Below, one piece after another: positions 50,954 to 60,156 of a stretch of DNA of 64,000 nt; positions within the stretch are counted from its first letter, which is position 1, and the number at the start of each line of letters is the position of its first letter. The position numbers were made by a program, and so were the translations under genes. Under the pieces are notes generated by a model. The model had not been told where the DNA came from and searched no databases. It saw nothing but the letters and a program-made list of their open reading frames with translations. This DNA is from Muribaculaceae bacterium (GTDB lineage: Bacteria > Bacteroidota > Bacteroidia > Bacteroidales > Muribaculaceae), in NCBI GenBank assembly GCA_017618355.1, contig JAFZUL010000054.1, forward strand, positions 1-64,000. Direction: 5' to 3'.

Positions 50954-52480
50954 ATGTTTAAAAATCAACCTAAAGGCTTGTATGCCCTGGCGCTTGCTAA
51001 TACTGGCGAACGCTTTGGCTACTACACAATGATAGCCGTTTTCGCGCTGTTTTTGCGTGAGAACTTCGGCTTAGACCCTGGCAAGGCTGGTCTTATCTAC
51101 AGCAGCTTCTTGATGCTGGTTTACTTCCTGCCAGTGATTGGCGGCATCCTCGCCGACATCTTTGGCTACGGCAAGATGGTTACCTCAGGCATCTTGATTA
51201 TGTTCTTTGGATATGTGGCGCTTTCTGTACCACTTGGTGGCGACACTGTGGCACTCGTGGCAATGATGGGAGCGCTCTTGCTGGTGAGCTTGGGAACGGG
51301 ACTCTTTAAAGGAAACCTGCAAGTAATGGTAGGAAACCTATACGACGATCCCAAGTATAGCGAACGGCGCGATGCCGCGTTCAGCATCTTCTACATGGCA
51401 ATCAATATTGGTGCTATGTTTGCTCCAACTGCCGCTGTGAAGATTATGGAGTATGCCCAGAATAGTCTGGGAGTGAGCAAGGCCGACAGTTACCACTTCG
51501 CCTTTGGCGTGGCTTGCGTTTCGCTCATAGTCTCAATTATCATCTACTATGTTTTCCGCAACACATTCAAGCACGTTGAGAAAAGTGCTATCTCCAGCAA
51601 GAAAGAAAACAAGGAAGCTGCCGCAGCAGCCGAGTTGGCTCCAGGCGAGACTACTAAGCGAGTTGTGGCGCTGATTCTTGTGTTTATCGTGGTAATCTTC
51701 TTCTGGATGGCGTTCCACCAGAACGGATTGACTCTTACCTACTTTGCCAATGAGTTCACAGCCAAGAGTTCTACTGGTTTGCAGAGCATGGCATTTGATG
51801 TGTGGAACTTGGTGCTCTGCATCTTGATTGTTTATGCTGGGTTTGCCATCTATGACACCAAGAGCAACCGCACCCGAGGCATCGCTGGTGGTGTGATAGC
51901 GGCATGCTTAGGCATTCTCATCTATCGTTATTGTAACTTAGACGGAGCAGTAAATATCGAGGCTCCTATCTTCCAGCAGTTTAACCCCTGCTTTGTGGTG
52001 GCTCTAACACCAGTGTCTTTGGCACTGTTTGGATGGCTAGCCAAGAAGGGCAAAGAGCCTAGCGCTCCACGCAAGATTGCTTTGGGTATGCTTGTGGCAG
52101 CATCGGCTTTCCTCATTATGATTGTTGGCTCTATGGGGCTTCCTTCGCCCGATGAGCAAGCTAAGCTGGGCAGCGCAGCAACTCTCGTATCGCCCAACTG
52201 GCTCATCTCCACCTATCTTGTGCTCACCTTTGGCGAACTCCTGCTTAGCCCAATGGGAATCTCGTTTGTCACCAAGGTGGCTCCTCCCAAACTCAAGGGT
52301 TTGATGATGGGTGGCTGGTTTGCCAGCACAGCATTGGGTAACTTCCTTGTTAGTGTGGGTGGTTACCTGTGGGGTGGACTTCCACTGTGGATAGTGTGGA
52401 GCGTGTTCATTGGCGTGTGTGTAGTATCGGCACTCTTCATGTTTATAATGATGAAGCGCTTAGAGAAAGTGGCGAAGTAA
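50954..52480 (+). CDS. POT/PTR2-family peptide transporter (second copy)
   Basis: 508 residues with 12-14 membrane helices. It shares the opening MFKNQPKGLYALALANTGERFGYY with its neighbour (MFKGHPKGL...MGERFGYY), plus LGTGLFKGNLQVMVGNLYDD and AFSIFYMAINIGAMFAP. It is also predicted to carry peptides with protons. Divergence suggests different substrate range. It has a strong bidirectional terminator downstream and an AACACTT phrase upstream. Confidence 0.92.
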   Translation: MFKNQPKGLYALALANTGERFGYYTMIAVFALFLRENFGLDPGKAGLIYSSFLMLVYFLPVIGGILADIFGYGKMVTSGILIMFFGYVALSVPLGGDTVALVAMMGALLLVSLGTGLFKGNLQVMVGNLYDDPKYSERRDAAFSIFYMAINIGAMFAPTAAVKIMEYAQNSLGVSKADSYHFAFGVACVSLIVSIIIYYVFRNTFKHVEKSAISSKKENKEAAAAAELAPGETTKRVVALILVFIVVIFFWMAFHQNGLTLTYFANEFTAKSSTGLQSMAFDVWNLVLCILIVYAGFAIYDTKSNRTRGIAGGVIAACLGILIYRYCNLDGAVNIEAPIFQQFNPCFVVALTPVSLALFGWLAKKGKEPSAPRKIALGMLVAASAFLIMIVGSMGLPSPDEQAKLGSAATLVSPNWLISTYLVLTFGELLLSPMGISFVTKVAPPKLKGLMMGGWFASTALGNFLVSVGGYLWGGLPLWIVWSVFIGVCVVSALFMFIMMKRLEKVAK

Positions 52481-52506
52481 CCAAACCACTTTATAGTCAA
52501 AAAAAT

Positions 52507-52540
52507 GAGACTCAGGGTTAGGCTCCGAGTCTCTTTTTTT
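52507..52540. terminator. Bidirectional terminator between the POT gene and folK
   Basis: GAGACTC (52507-52513) pairs with GAGTCTC (52527-52533) with seven T after it, and an A-run before it gives the T-tract for the minus strand. It ends the transporter gene and the rimP-nusA-infB-folK run. Confidence 0.85.
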
Positions 52541-52553
52541 CGTTTCTTGTGGT

Positions 52554-53027
52554 TTACTCGGCTGCTAATTGGTCGAGCATTTGTTGGGCTGTGAGGTGGA
52601 GGGTAGGGTGCTGCCACTCGGGTGCCAGCTCTGCCATGGGCTTCAGGAAGAAATCGCGATGGGGCAGGTGGCGGTGAGGCACTTGCAGGCTTGGCAGGTC
52701 GATGACGAGGTCGTCAATAGCCATGATATCGATATCGACGAGGCGGTCCACGTAGTTGCCGTCGGCGTCGCGGTGGCTGTGACCATGGTTGAGTTCATAC
52801 TCGATGTCGTGGATGATGTTGAGCGCCTCGATGGGCGAGAAGCGGCTTTCGACGGCGATGCCCATGTTGAGGAAGCCGTTGTCACTCTCAAATCCCCAAG
52901 GCTCGCTCTCGACGATAGAGGAACGTGCCGTTACCAGGCCCAGGTCGAGCGACAGCCGCAAATCGGCCGCCCAGAGGTTGCCCTCGCGGTCGTCGAGGTT
53001 AGAGCCGATGTTTAGATAATAAAGCAT
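52554..53027 (-). CDS. folK: 6-hydroxymethyl-7,8-dihydropterin pyrophosphokinase
   Basis: 157 residues from ATG 53027; the reading upstream to 53198 passes through TCTAGA repeats and the infB end, and is rejected. It has LNIGSNLDDREG at the start, SSIVESEPWGF, the Mg-binding DRLVDIDIMAIDD block and the PHRHLPHRDFFLKPMAELAP end typical of HPPK. It makes the pyrophosphorylated pterin for folate synthesis. It is downstream of infB by 80 bp. Confidence 0.95.
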   Translation of the reverse strand: MLYYLNIGSNLDDREGNLWAADLRLSLDLGLVTARSSIVESEPWGFESDNGFLNMGIAVESRFSPIEALNIIHDIEYELNHGHSHRDADGNYVDRLVDIDIMAIDDLVIDLPSLQVPHRHLPHRDFFLKPMAELAPEWQHPTLHLTAQQMLDQLAAE

Positions 53028-53040
53028 AAAGTGGATTAAA

Positions 53041-53096
53041 AAAGAAATTCTAGAATCTCTAGATAATCTAGAAACTCTAGAACTTCTAGAATAATG
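53041..53096. repeat. Cluster of TCTAGA-type repeats
   Basis: Five to six TTCTAGAA/TCTAGATA/TCTAGAAACT units lie between infB and folK. A related pair (TCTAGAAATTCTAGAAA) occurs at 8306-8322 between ftsZ and serS. Confidence 0.6.
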
Positions 53097-53107
53097 TTTT
53101 CCAAAAA

Positions 53108-55870
53108 TTAGAGTGTCTTCTGTACCTCGATTTCCTCGAAGGCCTCTACGATGTCGCCCACCACGAGGTCGTTGTAGCTCTGGATGCTGAAACCGCACTC
53201 ATAGCCGCTGGTAACCTCCTTGGCGTCGTCCTTGAAGCGCTTGAGCGAAGCCAAAGTGCCAGTGTGGCGCACAATACCGTCGCGAATCACGCGCACCTTG
53301 CAGCCACGTTTGAGTTTGCCGTCCTTGACCATAGCACCAGCGATAGTTCCCACCTTGCTGATGTGGTAAACCTCCTTGATTTCGGCGTTGCCAATGACCT
53401 CCTCCTTGATATCGGGCGAGAGCATGCCTTCCATGGCGCTCTTAATCTCCTCAATGGCATCGTAGATGATAGAGTAGATGCGGATATCAACGCCCTCTTG
53501 CGCAGCCAAACGCTTTGCATCAACCGAAGGACGCACCTGGAAGCCAATGATATAGGCATCACTGGCAGCTGCCAGAGTAACGTCGCTCTCGCTGATGGCA
53601 CCCACAGCCTTGTGGATTACGTTGACCTGCACCTCGGGAGTCGAGAGCTTGATGAGCGAGTCGCTCAACGCCTCGATAGAGCCATCCACGTCACCCTTAA
53701 CGATGATGTTCAACTCGTGGAACTCACCAAGAGCACGCAAGCGGCCAATGTCCTCGAGAGTGCGGCGGTGCTGAGTGCGCTGCATCTGCTCACGCTGCAA
53801 CTGCTCGCGGCGGTTGGCAATCTGGCGGGCCTCCTGGTCGGTGTCCATGATGTTGAACTTGTCGCCGGCGGTAGGAGCGCCATTCAATCCCAGTATCAAT
53901 GCTGGTGATGAAGGCTTTGCTTCCTGAATGCGCTGATTGCGCTCGTTGAACATCGCCTTAACCTTGCCGTAGTGAGTTCCGGCAAGCATGATGTCGCCCA
54001 CACGCAGCGTGCCGTTATCCACAAGCACGGTAGCGATATATCCGCGTCCCTTGTCGAGCGACGACTCGATGATTGAGCCTGTAGCCTTGCGGTTAGGGTT
54101 AGCCTTGAGCTCAAGCATATCGGCCTCAAGGAGTACTTTCTCCATGAGTTCCTCTACGCCAATGCCCTTCTTGGCCGAGATGTCTTGGCTTTGATACTTG
54201 CCGCCCCATTCCTCCACGAGGTAGTTGAGGTTGGCAAGCTCTTCCTTGATTTTCTCGGGGTTAGCGCCATCCTTGTCTATCTTGTTGATGGCGAAGACGA
54301 TAGGCACGCCAGCTGCTGAGGCATGGTTGAGGGCCTCTTTGGTCTGAGGCATCACATTGTCGTCGGCGGCAACAATCACGATAACGATATCGGTGACCTT
54401 GGCACCACGGGCACGCATGGCGGTAAACGCCTCGTGACCTGGGGTGTCGAGGAAGGTGATGCGGCGGCCGTTGGGCAGCTTCACATTGTAGGCACCAATG
54501 TGCTGGGTGATACCACCCGCCTCGCCGGCAATCACATTACTCTTGCGGATGTAGTCGAGCAACGAGGTCTTACCGTGGTCCACGTGACCCATGACGGTAA
54601 CCACTGGTGGACGCTGCTGGAGATCTTCGGGGCTGTCTTCTTCCTCGTGGATTGCCTCTACAACGTCGGCGCTCTCATATTCGGTCTTGAAACCAAACTC
54701 CTCGGCAACGATGTTGATGGTCTCGGCGTCGAGGCGCTGGTTGATAGACACCATCACACCAAGACTCATGCAAGTACCAATAACCTTGTTGATTGGCACG
54801 TTCATCATCATGGCGAGGTCGTTGGCAGTCACAAACTCGGTGAGCTTGAGAATCTTCTTCTCGGCGGCTTGCAATGCTGCCTCCTTGCTCTCCTCCTCGC
54901 GAACTGCCTCGCGTTTCTCGCGGCGCCACTTGGCACCCATGTTCTGCTTCTTGGTGGTGAGGCGTGCCAACGTCTCTTTCACCTGACGCTGAACATCTTC
55001 CTCGTTGATTTGCGGACGCAGCGGGCGTTTTGCCTTCTTGTCTTTCTTCTTGCTCGACTGGCTCTCGTTATCCTTGTTCTTAGCCGTCTTGCCGCTGGCA
55101 TTGTTGATTTGCTGTGCCGCTTTCTCGATATCGACTTTCTCTTTACCTATGCGGCGGCGTTTTTTCTTCACGCCGTCCTCGCCCTGACGCGCCTTCTCCT
55201 TGGCGATGCGCTCTTGTTTGCGCTCCTCCTTGGTCTTCTTCTTGGGGCGTGTCGATTGGTTGATGGCCGACAGGTCAATCTTGCCAACAACGTTGATGTT
55301 GGTCTTGAGCTCTGGGATGCGGGTGGTGAAGATTTCTTCTTTAGGTTCCTCCTGCTGGGTATCGGCAGACGCAGTTTCTGCTGAGGTCTCAACTGTCGTC
55401 GACACCTCGGCTTCGGGCTTCACGTCGATTGCTGGCTGCTCAGCTGGAGCCTCAGCCTTATGTTCTTCCTCGGGCTTGGCAGTCTCCTTTTTGGCCACCT
55501 TCTCGGTTTTCTCTTTCTTCACCTCTTTTTTAGATGCTGGCTTCCCTGCTTCGTCAAGATTTATTTTCCCTATCACTTTGGGCTTGATGACTTGTGTCTC
55601 GGTCTTGATTTCCTCGGGCTGCTTGGGAGCCTCGGCGGCTTCCTCGGCAGGTTTAGCCTTGTCTTTTTGACGGGCATTAGTCAGGTACTCCGACTTGAGT
55701 TTCTGCTCCATGTCGGGCTTGAATTCCTTGATGAGGATGTCGAGCACGTCTTCATCAATCTTGGTGTTGGGAGTGACCTCTATGTCGATCTTCTTCTTTT
55801 CGAAGAAGTCTTGGACGGTCTGCAAACCAACGTTCAAATCTTTGATAATCTTACTTAATTTTACACGCAT
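53108..55870 (-). CDS. infB: Translation initiation factor IF-2
   Basis: 920 residues. A short N-terminal IF2-N domain (about 1-55) is followed by a long Lys/Glu/Ala-rich low-complexity region (about 65-310) and a second IF2-N element. The G domain carries [14 protein letters not shown] (about 429), [15 protein letters not shown], and domains II-IV with a C-terminal fMet-tRNA-binding domain. It recruits initiator tRNA to the 30S subunit. It is in the standard rimP-nusA-infB order. Confidence 0.98.
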   Translation of the reverse strand: MRVKLSKIIKDLNVGLQTVQDFFEKKKIDIEVTPNTKIDEDVLDILIKEFKPDMEQKLKSEYLTNARQKDKAKPAEEAAEAPKQPEEIKTETQVIKPKVIGKINLDEAGKPASKKEVKKEKTEKVAKKETAKPEEEHKAEAPAEQPAIDVKPEAEVSTTVETSAETASADTQQEEPKEEIFTTRIPELKTNINVVGKIDLSAINQSTRPKKKTKEERKQERIAKEKARQGEDGVKKKRRRIGKEKVDIEKAAQQINNASGKTAKNKDNESQSSKKKDKKAKRPLRPQINEEDVQRQVKETLARLTTKKQNMGAKWRREKREAVREEESKEAALQAAEKKILKLTEFVTANDLAMMMNVPINKVIGTCMSLGVMVSINQRLDAETINIVAEEFGFKTEYESADVVEAIHEEEDSPEDLQQRPPVVTVMGHVDHGKTSLLDYIRKSNVIAGEAGGITQHIGAYNVKLPNGRRITFLDTPGHEAFTAMRARGAKVTDIVIVIVAADDNVMPQTKEALNHASAAGVPIVFAINKIDKDGANPEKIKEELANLNYLVEEWGGKYQSQDISAKKGIGVEELMEKVLLEADMLELKANPNRKATGSIIESSLDKGRGYIATVLVDNGTLRVGDIMLAGTHYGKVKAMFNERNQRIQEAKPSSPALILGLNGAPTAGDKFNIMDTDQEARQIANRREQLQREQMQRTQHRRTLEDIGRLRALGEFHELNIIVKGDVDGSIEALSDSLIKLSTPEVQVNVIHKAVGAISESDVTLAAASDAYIIGFQVRPSVDAKRLAAQEGVDIRIYSIIYDAIEEIKSAMEGMLSPDIKEEVIGNAEIKEVYHISKVGTIAGAMVKDGKLKRGCKVRVIRDGIVRHTGTLASLKRFKDDAKEVTSGYECGFSIQSYNDLVVGDIVEAFEEIEVQKTL

Positions 55871-55967
55871 AGATATTGGATAACGAGTTATAAGTGTTTT
55901 GTGTAATTTTAAAATTTAGCGTTCAGCTTTCTGCTCAGAGCTTTCAGAACTATGAACTGTTGTGAGC

Positions 55968-57230
55968 TTAGTCCTCAAACTCTGCTCTCAGGATCTCAAG
56001 CACTTCATCAACGGTGTCTTCCTCAAGGTCGGCCCTGTCGATAAGCTCTTGACGTGGGGTGTTGAGAACGGCCTTGGCGGTGGCGCAGCCTATCGCCTTG
56101 AGGGCGTCGATAACCCACTGGTCGATCTCGTCATTGAAGCCGTCGAGATATACGTCATCCTCTTCGTTGTCGAGGTCACGATATACATCGATGGTGTAAC
56201 CCGAAAGCATCGAGGCGAGCTTGATGTTCAAACCACCGCGGCCAATGGCGAGCGATACTTCCTCGGGACGCAGGAATACCTCGGCGTGCTTGGTCTCCTC
56301 ATCGATGCGGATGGTAGTAATCTTGGCGGGGCTAAGAGCACGCTGGATGAAGATCACTGGATCGGGAGTGTAGTTGATAACGTCGATATTCTCGTTGCGC
56401 AACTCACGCACGATGCCATGAATGCGCGAACCCTTAACACCTACACATGCGCCAACAGGGTCGATGCGGTCGTCGTAGCTCTCAACGGCAATCTTGGCGC
56501 GCTCGCCTGGCTTGCGTGCCACGGCGCGAATCACGATGAGACCATCGTGAATCTCGGGCACCTCAAGCTCAAAGAGTCGGCGCAAGAACAAGTCGCTTGT
56601 GCGAGAAACGATAATCTTGGGGTTGTTGTTCTGGTTGTCAACCTTGTGGATGACGGCGCGCACGGTGTCGCCCTTGTGGTAGATGTCGGTAGGAATCTGC
56701 TGATCCTTGGGCAGGATAAGCTCGTTCTTGTCATCGTCGAGCAAGAGCACCTCGCGCTTCCAGGTTTGATAAACCTCGCCGCTTACCAAGTCGCCTTCCA
56801 AGTCTTTGAACTTGTTGTAGATAGCGTCTTTCTGCAAGTCAAGTATTTTGCTGGCAAGGGTCTGGCGCAGGTTCAGGATGGCGCGGCGGCCAAACTTCGC
56901 GAAGTCAATCTTGCGGGTGTGCTCCTCGCCAATCTCGCAATCGGGGTCGGGGCTCTCCTCATCGTTGCGGGCATCGGTCAGGCCAATCTGCTGGTTAGGA
57001 TTCTCTACCTCTCCATCGGGTACTACTTCGAGATTCTGGTAGATCTCGCAGTCACCCTTGTCGGGGTTCATGATAACGTCGAAATTCTCGTCACTGCCAA
57101 ACATTTTGGCGATAACGCTGCGGAACGACTCCTCCAAGACACTGATCATAGTGGTCTTGTCGATGTTTTTCAACTCTTTAAACTCCGAAAACTGGTCGGC
57201 CATATCGACCGTTTCTACTTTCTTAGCCAT
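55968..57230 (-). CDS. nusA: Transcription elongation factor NusA
   Basis: 420 residues. The N-terminal RNA-polymerase-binding domain (about 1-125) is followed by S1 (about 140-205), KH1 and KH2 (AIGRGGLNIKLASML near 305) and a short acidic end. The C-terminal acidic repeats of the E. coli protein are missing, as is usual in Bacteroidetes. It controls pausing, termination and antitermination. It is 6 bp downstream of rimP. Confidence 0.97.
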   Translation of the reverse strand: MAKKVETVDMADQFSEFKELKNIDKTTMISVLEESFRSVIAKMFGSDENFDVIMNPDKGDCEIYQNLEVVPDGEVENPNQQIGLTDARNDEESPDPDCEIGEEHTRKIDFAKFGRRAILNLRQTLASKILDLQKDAIYNKFKDLEGDLVSGEVYQTWKREVLLLDDDKNELILPKDQQIPTDIYHKGDTVRAVIHKVDNQNNNPKIIVSRTSDLFLRRLFELEVPEIHDGLIVIRAVARKPGERAKIAVESYDDRIDPVGACVGVKGSRIHGIVRELRNENIDVINYTPDPVIFIQRALSPAKITTIRIDEETKHAEVFLRPEEVSLAIGRGGLNIKLASMLSGYTIDVYRDLDNEEDDVYLDGFNDEIDQWVIDALKAIGCATAKAVLNTPRQELIDRADLEEDTVDEVLEILRAEFED

Positions 57231-57236
57231 AATTCT

Positions 57237-57701
57237 TTAAAACTGTAATATATTTTTAGTGTATTTTATTTCGTCATATTTAAAGGTGTGAGGCACGTCA
57301 ACCATCTCGGGGCGTTTCTTTCCTTCGATTTTGGTCTTGGTGGCGACGGTGACAGTGAAATTCTCATCGGTCACTTCGCTGAGTGTGCCCTTGAGCTTTT
57401 TGCCGTCGGCAGTGAGCACTTCTACCTCGCCGCCCAGGTTCTTCTGGTATTGCTTCAGCACCTTGAAGGGCTCGGTGAGGCTGTAGGAGCCCACGGTGAG
57501 CTCATAATCCTCCACGTCTTGGTCAAAAGCAGCATGCACGGCATCGTTAACGGCGATGCAGTCGTCGATGGTGATGCTCTCCATGCTGTCGAGCTGCACA
57601 TCAATCACATTGTCGCTGCTCACCTTGAGGTCCACCAGAAACATCTTAGTCTCAGCAAGTGCCTCATTAATAACCTGTGTGAGTTCTTTCTTGTCTATCA
57701 T
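57237..57701 (-). CDS. rimP: Ribosome maturation factor RimP
   Basis: 154 residues, slightly longer than E. coli RimP. It has the VDLKVSSDNVIDVQLDSMES strand region, DCIAVNDAVHAAFDQD and LTVGSYSLTEPFKVLKQYQKNLG, which match the RimP GLxRPL region in altered form. It helps 30S assembly. It heads the rimP-nusA-infB-folK operon behind a consensus promoter. Confidence 0.93.
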   Translation of the reverse strand: MIDKKELTQVINEALAETKMFLVDLKVSSDNVIDVQLDSMESITIDDCIAVNDAVHAAFDQDVEDYELTVGSYSLTEPFKVLKQYQKNLGGEVEVLTADGKKLKGTLSEVTDENFTVTVATKTKIEGKKRPEMVDVPHTFKYDEIKYTKNILQF

Positions 57702-57807
57702 TCTTTTATTACCTTAATGCGGGAAATCACTATAAAATCTACGGCGTTTCCCATTTTATAACAAAATAGAGGAAGCTTCAGAGCCCCCTCCTCACGGAAT
57801 TTCGGTG

Positions 57808-57838
57808 CAAAGGTAGTAAATATCAGTATAATTAGCAA
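57808..57838 (-). promoter_or_regulatory. Promoter of the rimP-nusA-infB operon
   Basis: On the minus strand TTG (57838-57836) and TACCTTTG (57815-57808) are 20 bp apart. The rimP start is 106 bp downstream, leaving a leader that may be regulatory; no known leader motif was recognised. Confidence 0.7.
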
Positions 57839-58000
57839 CACCAACACCCAATCACACGCCACAAACAACCACAATAGGCCTAAACTTTAAATTAATTTGA
57901 GAAATATTAACAATCAATAACCCCACAAAACAAGCTATGCAAAGTAAAAACGATGCAAGCGAGTGTCAAAATCTGTCAGCAGGTCGTGAGTTTGGTTGAG
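57839..58000. other. AT-rich intergenic sequence, nothing recognised
   Basis: Between the rimP promoter and the stop of the glycosyltransferase gene there is low-GC sequence without a gene, RNA or clear terminator. Confidence 0.4.
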
Positions 58001-59005
58001 TTAGAACAACTTCTTGCCTTTGAGGTAGTAATCAATAACGATGTTTCGTTGAGCGCCAAGGAAGGTCTTGAGCAGATTCTCCTGTGGCTGGCAAGTGTAG
58101 CGGCTTTTGAGCTTGCGGTAGTGGATATGCGCCTTGATGATTGCTTTAGCATCGCCAATGTGTATTTTGGCAAGTGCCATGAAGAACGCTAGGGTGTCGT
58201 AAAGTCGTCGCACGATGAGCATGCGCTTGCCGTCTTTCACGGGAAGATTCTTGTAAAGCAGGAATAGGCTGTTGCGGAAGTTGAGATAGGTCTTGTGGGG
58301 ATTGCTCTTTGGCAAACTGCCGCCGCCCAGGTGGAACACCTCGCTAGCGGTTACGATGCGCACGGCGCTGCCAGTCAAGTGGATGCGCCAGCACAGGTCT
58401 ATCTCCTCCATATGTGCGAAGAAGTCTTCATCGAGACCGCCAACTTTGTTATACAGGTCGCTGCGCACCATCAGGCACGCTCCTGTTCCCCAAAAAATGT
58501 CGATATCCTTGCCGTCGTACTGGCCATGGTCGTCTTCTATAGCCTCAAACATGCGGCCACGGCAGTAGGGATAACCGTGCTTATCGATGAAACCACCGGC
58601 GGCACCAGCATACTCAAACATGCGTTTGTCGTCTTCGCGGTCTTGAAGCAGCTTGGGTTGCACGACACCCACCTCAGGAAGGTCTTCCATATATTGATAC
58701 AGCGGGTTAAGCCATCCTTCGGGAGTGCGCACATCGCTGTTAAGCAGCACAATGTAGCGGTATCCGGTAGTCTGTTCAATCGCCTTGTTGTAGCCTCCAG
58801 CAAAGCCGTAGTTCTTATCAAAGACAAGGGTTTTGACCTGCGGGAACTCCTGCTTGAGCACCTCAAGGCTCTCGTCGCTGCTGCCATTGTCGGCGACAAT
58901 AATGTCAGCAAGGTCAGCATCAGTGCCCGCAAGCACCGTGGGGAGGTACTTGCGCAACAGCTTCGCGCCATTCCAGTTCAATATTATCACCGCTACAGGT
59001 TTCAT
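58001..59005 (-). CDS. Family 2 glycosyltransferase (rhamnosyltransferase-like)
   Basis: 334 residues. The GT-A fold opens with VIILNWNGAKLLRKYLP, then VADNGSSDESLEVL and the DXD-type LLNSDVRTPEGWLNPL. FWGTGACLMVRSDLYNKVGGLDEDFFAHMEEIDLCWR carries the acceptor/catalytic region (split here only in naming). A C-terminal amphipathic region without full membrane helices follows. The substrate is unknown; polysaccharide or LPS assembly is likely from the neighbouring acyltransferase. It is the last gene of a three-gene minus-strand run. Confidence 0.88.
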   Translation of the reverse strand: MKPVAVIILNWNGAKLLRKYLPTVLAGTDADLADIIVADNGSSDESLEVLKQEFPQVKTLVFDKNYGFAGGYNKAIEQTTGYRYIVLLNSDVRTPEGWLNPLYQYMEDLPEVGVVQPKLLQDREDDKRMFEYAGAAGGFIDKHGYPYCRGRMFEAIEDDHGQYDGKDIDIFWGTGACLMVRSDLYNKVGGLDEDFFAHMEEIDLCWRIHLTGSAVRIVTASEVFHLGGGSLPKSNPHKTYLNFRNSLFLLYKNLPVKDGKRMLIVRRLYDTLAFFMALAKIHIGDAKAIIKAHIHYRKLKSRYTCQPQENLLKTFLGAQRNIVIDYYLKGKKLF

Positions 59006-59077
59006 TGTGAGTTATGAGTTGTCAGTAATCAGTTATCAGTAATCAGTTGTCAGTTGTGAGTTTCAGTTGTGTTTTCC
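59006..59077. repeat. AGTTATCAGTAATCAGTTGTCAGT phrase repeats
   Basis: About six variants of AGT(T/A)ATCAGT/AGTTGTCAGT fill the gap. The same phrase occurs at 25502-25527 and 60030-60095. Confidence 0.65.
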
Positions 59078-60013
59078 CTAGCTATTCCTACTCCTATAAA
59101 ACTCAATTTCATTATCTTTATTGTATCCTACGGGGATGGTGACTGGGCGTTTCCAGCGCTTGTGGGTCCAAAGCCAGTAGGCTGGTTCGGTGTTGATGCG
59201 TTGCTCTAGGAGGCGAGCATAGCGTGTTGTGATAGAGCCTCGTGGCTCAGTGGCGATGTCGTCGCTCAGCGGTACGAGGGTACACTCGTAGTGTCCGCGT
59301 TTCACCTTGCGCACATCGAAGAATGCTGCTCGGCAATGGAGCTTGCGGCCTATCGCCTCGGCACCTGTGATGAACGCGGTAGGGTGGTGGAGGAAGTCGA
59401 GCACGTGGCCCTCGTCGTTGGTCCACGGATGCTGGTCGGCGATGAAGCCTATGCCCAGATGTCGTCCTTCACGCTCACGGCTTATCATCTCTCGCAGGAT
59501 GGTTTTCTTGCTGATGCACACGGTGTTGAACCGCTGGCGCAGCTTAAGGAAGAAGCGGTCAAACCACTCGTTCTCCAGAGGCTGATATACCTGTCCCTGC
59601 ACATCGTCTTTGTGCCCCTCGCTGTTGAACCACAATGTCACCGAAGTCACCCATTCCCAGTTGCCGTAATGCGCGGCATAGAGGACTATGCTCTGGTTGT
59701 TATCGAATGCCTCGTCGATGATGTGGGCGTTATGAAACACCATGCGCTTGCGCATATCCTCGTCGCTAATGTGAAGGAGTTTGATAGTCTCGACAAAATA
59801 GTCGGTGAAGTGACGGTAAAACTCCTTTTCGATGGCTTTACGCTCTTGGTCGTTTTTCTCAGGAAAGCACTCAGCGAGGTTGCGGCGCACCACCTTCTTG
59901 CGATAGCCAATCAGGTGATAGACAAAGAGGTAAAAAACATCGGCATGCAGGTACAGCACCCACCATGGCATCAATGCCAGCAGGTGCAAAGCCCAACCGA
60001 TGGGAGTGTACAA
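59078..60013 (-). CDS. Lipid A biosynthesis-type lauroyl/myristoyl acyltransferase
   Basis: 311 residues. An N-terminal membrane segment and the acyltransferase HX4D/E motif are visible, in AAHYGNWEWVTS (His and Glu, about residue 120). The LPLAT block has GFIADQHPWTNDEG and FLHHPTAFITGAEAIGRKLHC. LpxL/LpxM (HtrB) enzymes transfer acyl chains from ACP to lipid A. Which step is unclear, so no symbol is given. The gene lies between mtaB and a GT2 gene on one strand. Confidence 0.88.
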   Translation of the reverse strand: MYTPIGWALHLLALMPWWVLYLHADVFYLFVYHLIGYRKKVVRRNLAECFPEKNDQERKAIEKEFYRHFTDYFVETIKLLHISDEDMRKRMVFHNAHIIDEAFDNNQSIVLYAAHYGNWEWVTSVTLWFNSEGHKDDVQGQVYQPLENEWFDRFFLKLRQRFNTVCISKKTILREMISREREGRHLGIGFIADQHPWTNDEGHVLDFLHHPTAFITGAEAIGRKLHCRAAFFDVRKVKRGHYECTLVPLSDDIATEPRGSITTRYARLLEQRINTEPAYWLWTHKRWKRPVTIPVGYNKDNEIEFYRSRNS

Positions 60014-60156
60014 TATGTTTTTAAAAGTTTTCAGTTGTCAGTTATCAGTTGTCAGTTATCAGTTGTCAGTTATCAGTTATCAGTTGTGAGTTTGTTATAG
60101 GACTCTCCTCTTCCCTCTCCACTCTCCACTCTCTCCTCTCCACTCTCTCCTCTCCA
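60014..60156. repeat. TATCAGTTGTCAGT and CCACTCTCCACTCTC phrase repeats
   Basis: Seven TCAGTT(G/A)TCAGT-type units (60030-60092) and a CTCTCCACTCTCCACTCTCTCCTC tract (60106-60158) fill the space before mtaB's stop. Confidence 0.65.

Noticed and set aside
54323..55384. 353-codon open frame on the plus strand opposite infB
   Set aside because: It is the antisense of the IF-2 gene; its His/Leu/Gly-rich composition mirrors the complementary codons and no domain is visible.
55962..57248. 428-codon open frame on the plus strand opposite nusA
   Set aside because: Covers NusA almost exactly on the other strand; the NusA frame has S1 and KH motifs while this has none.
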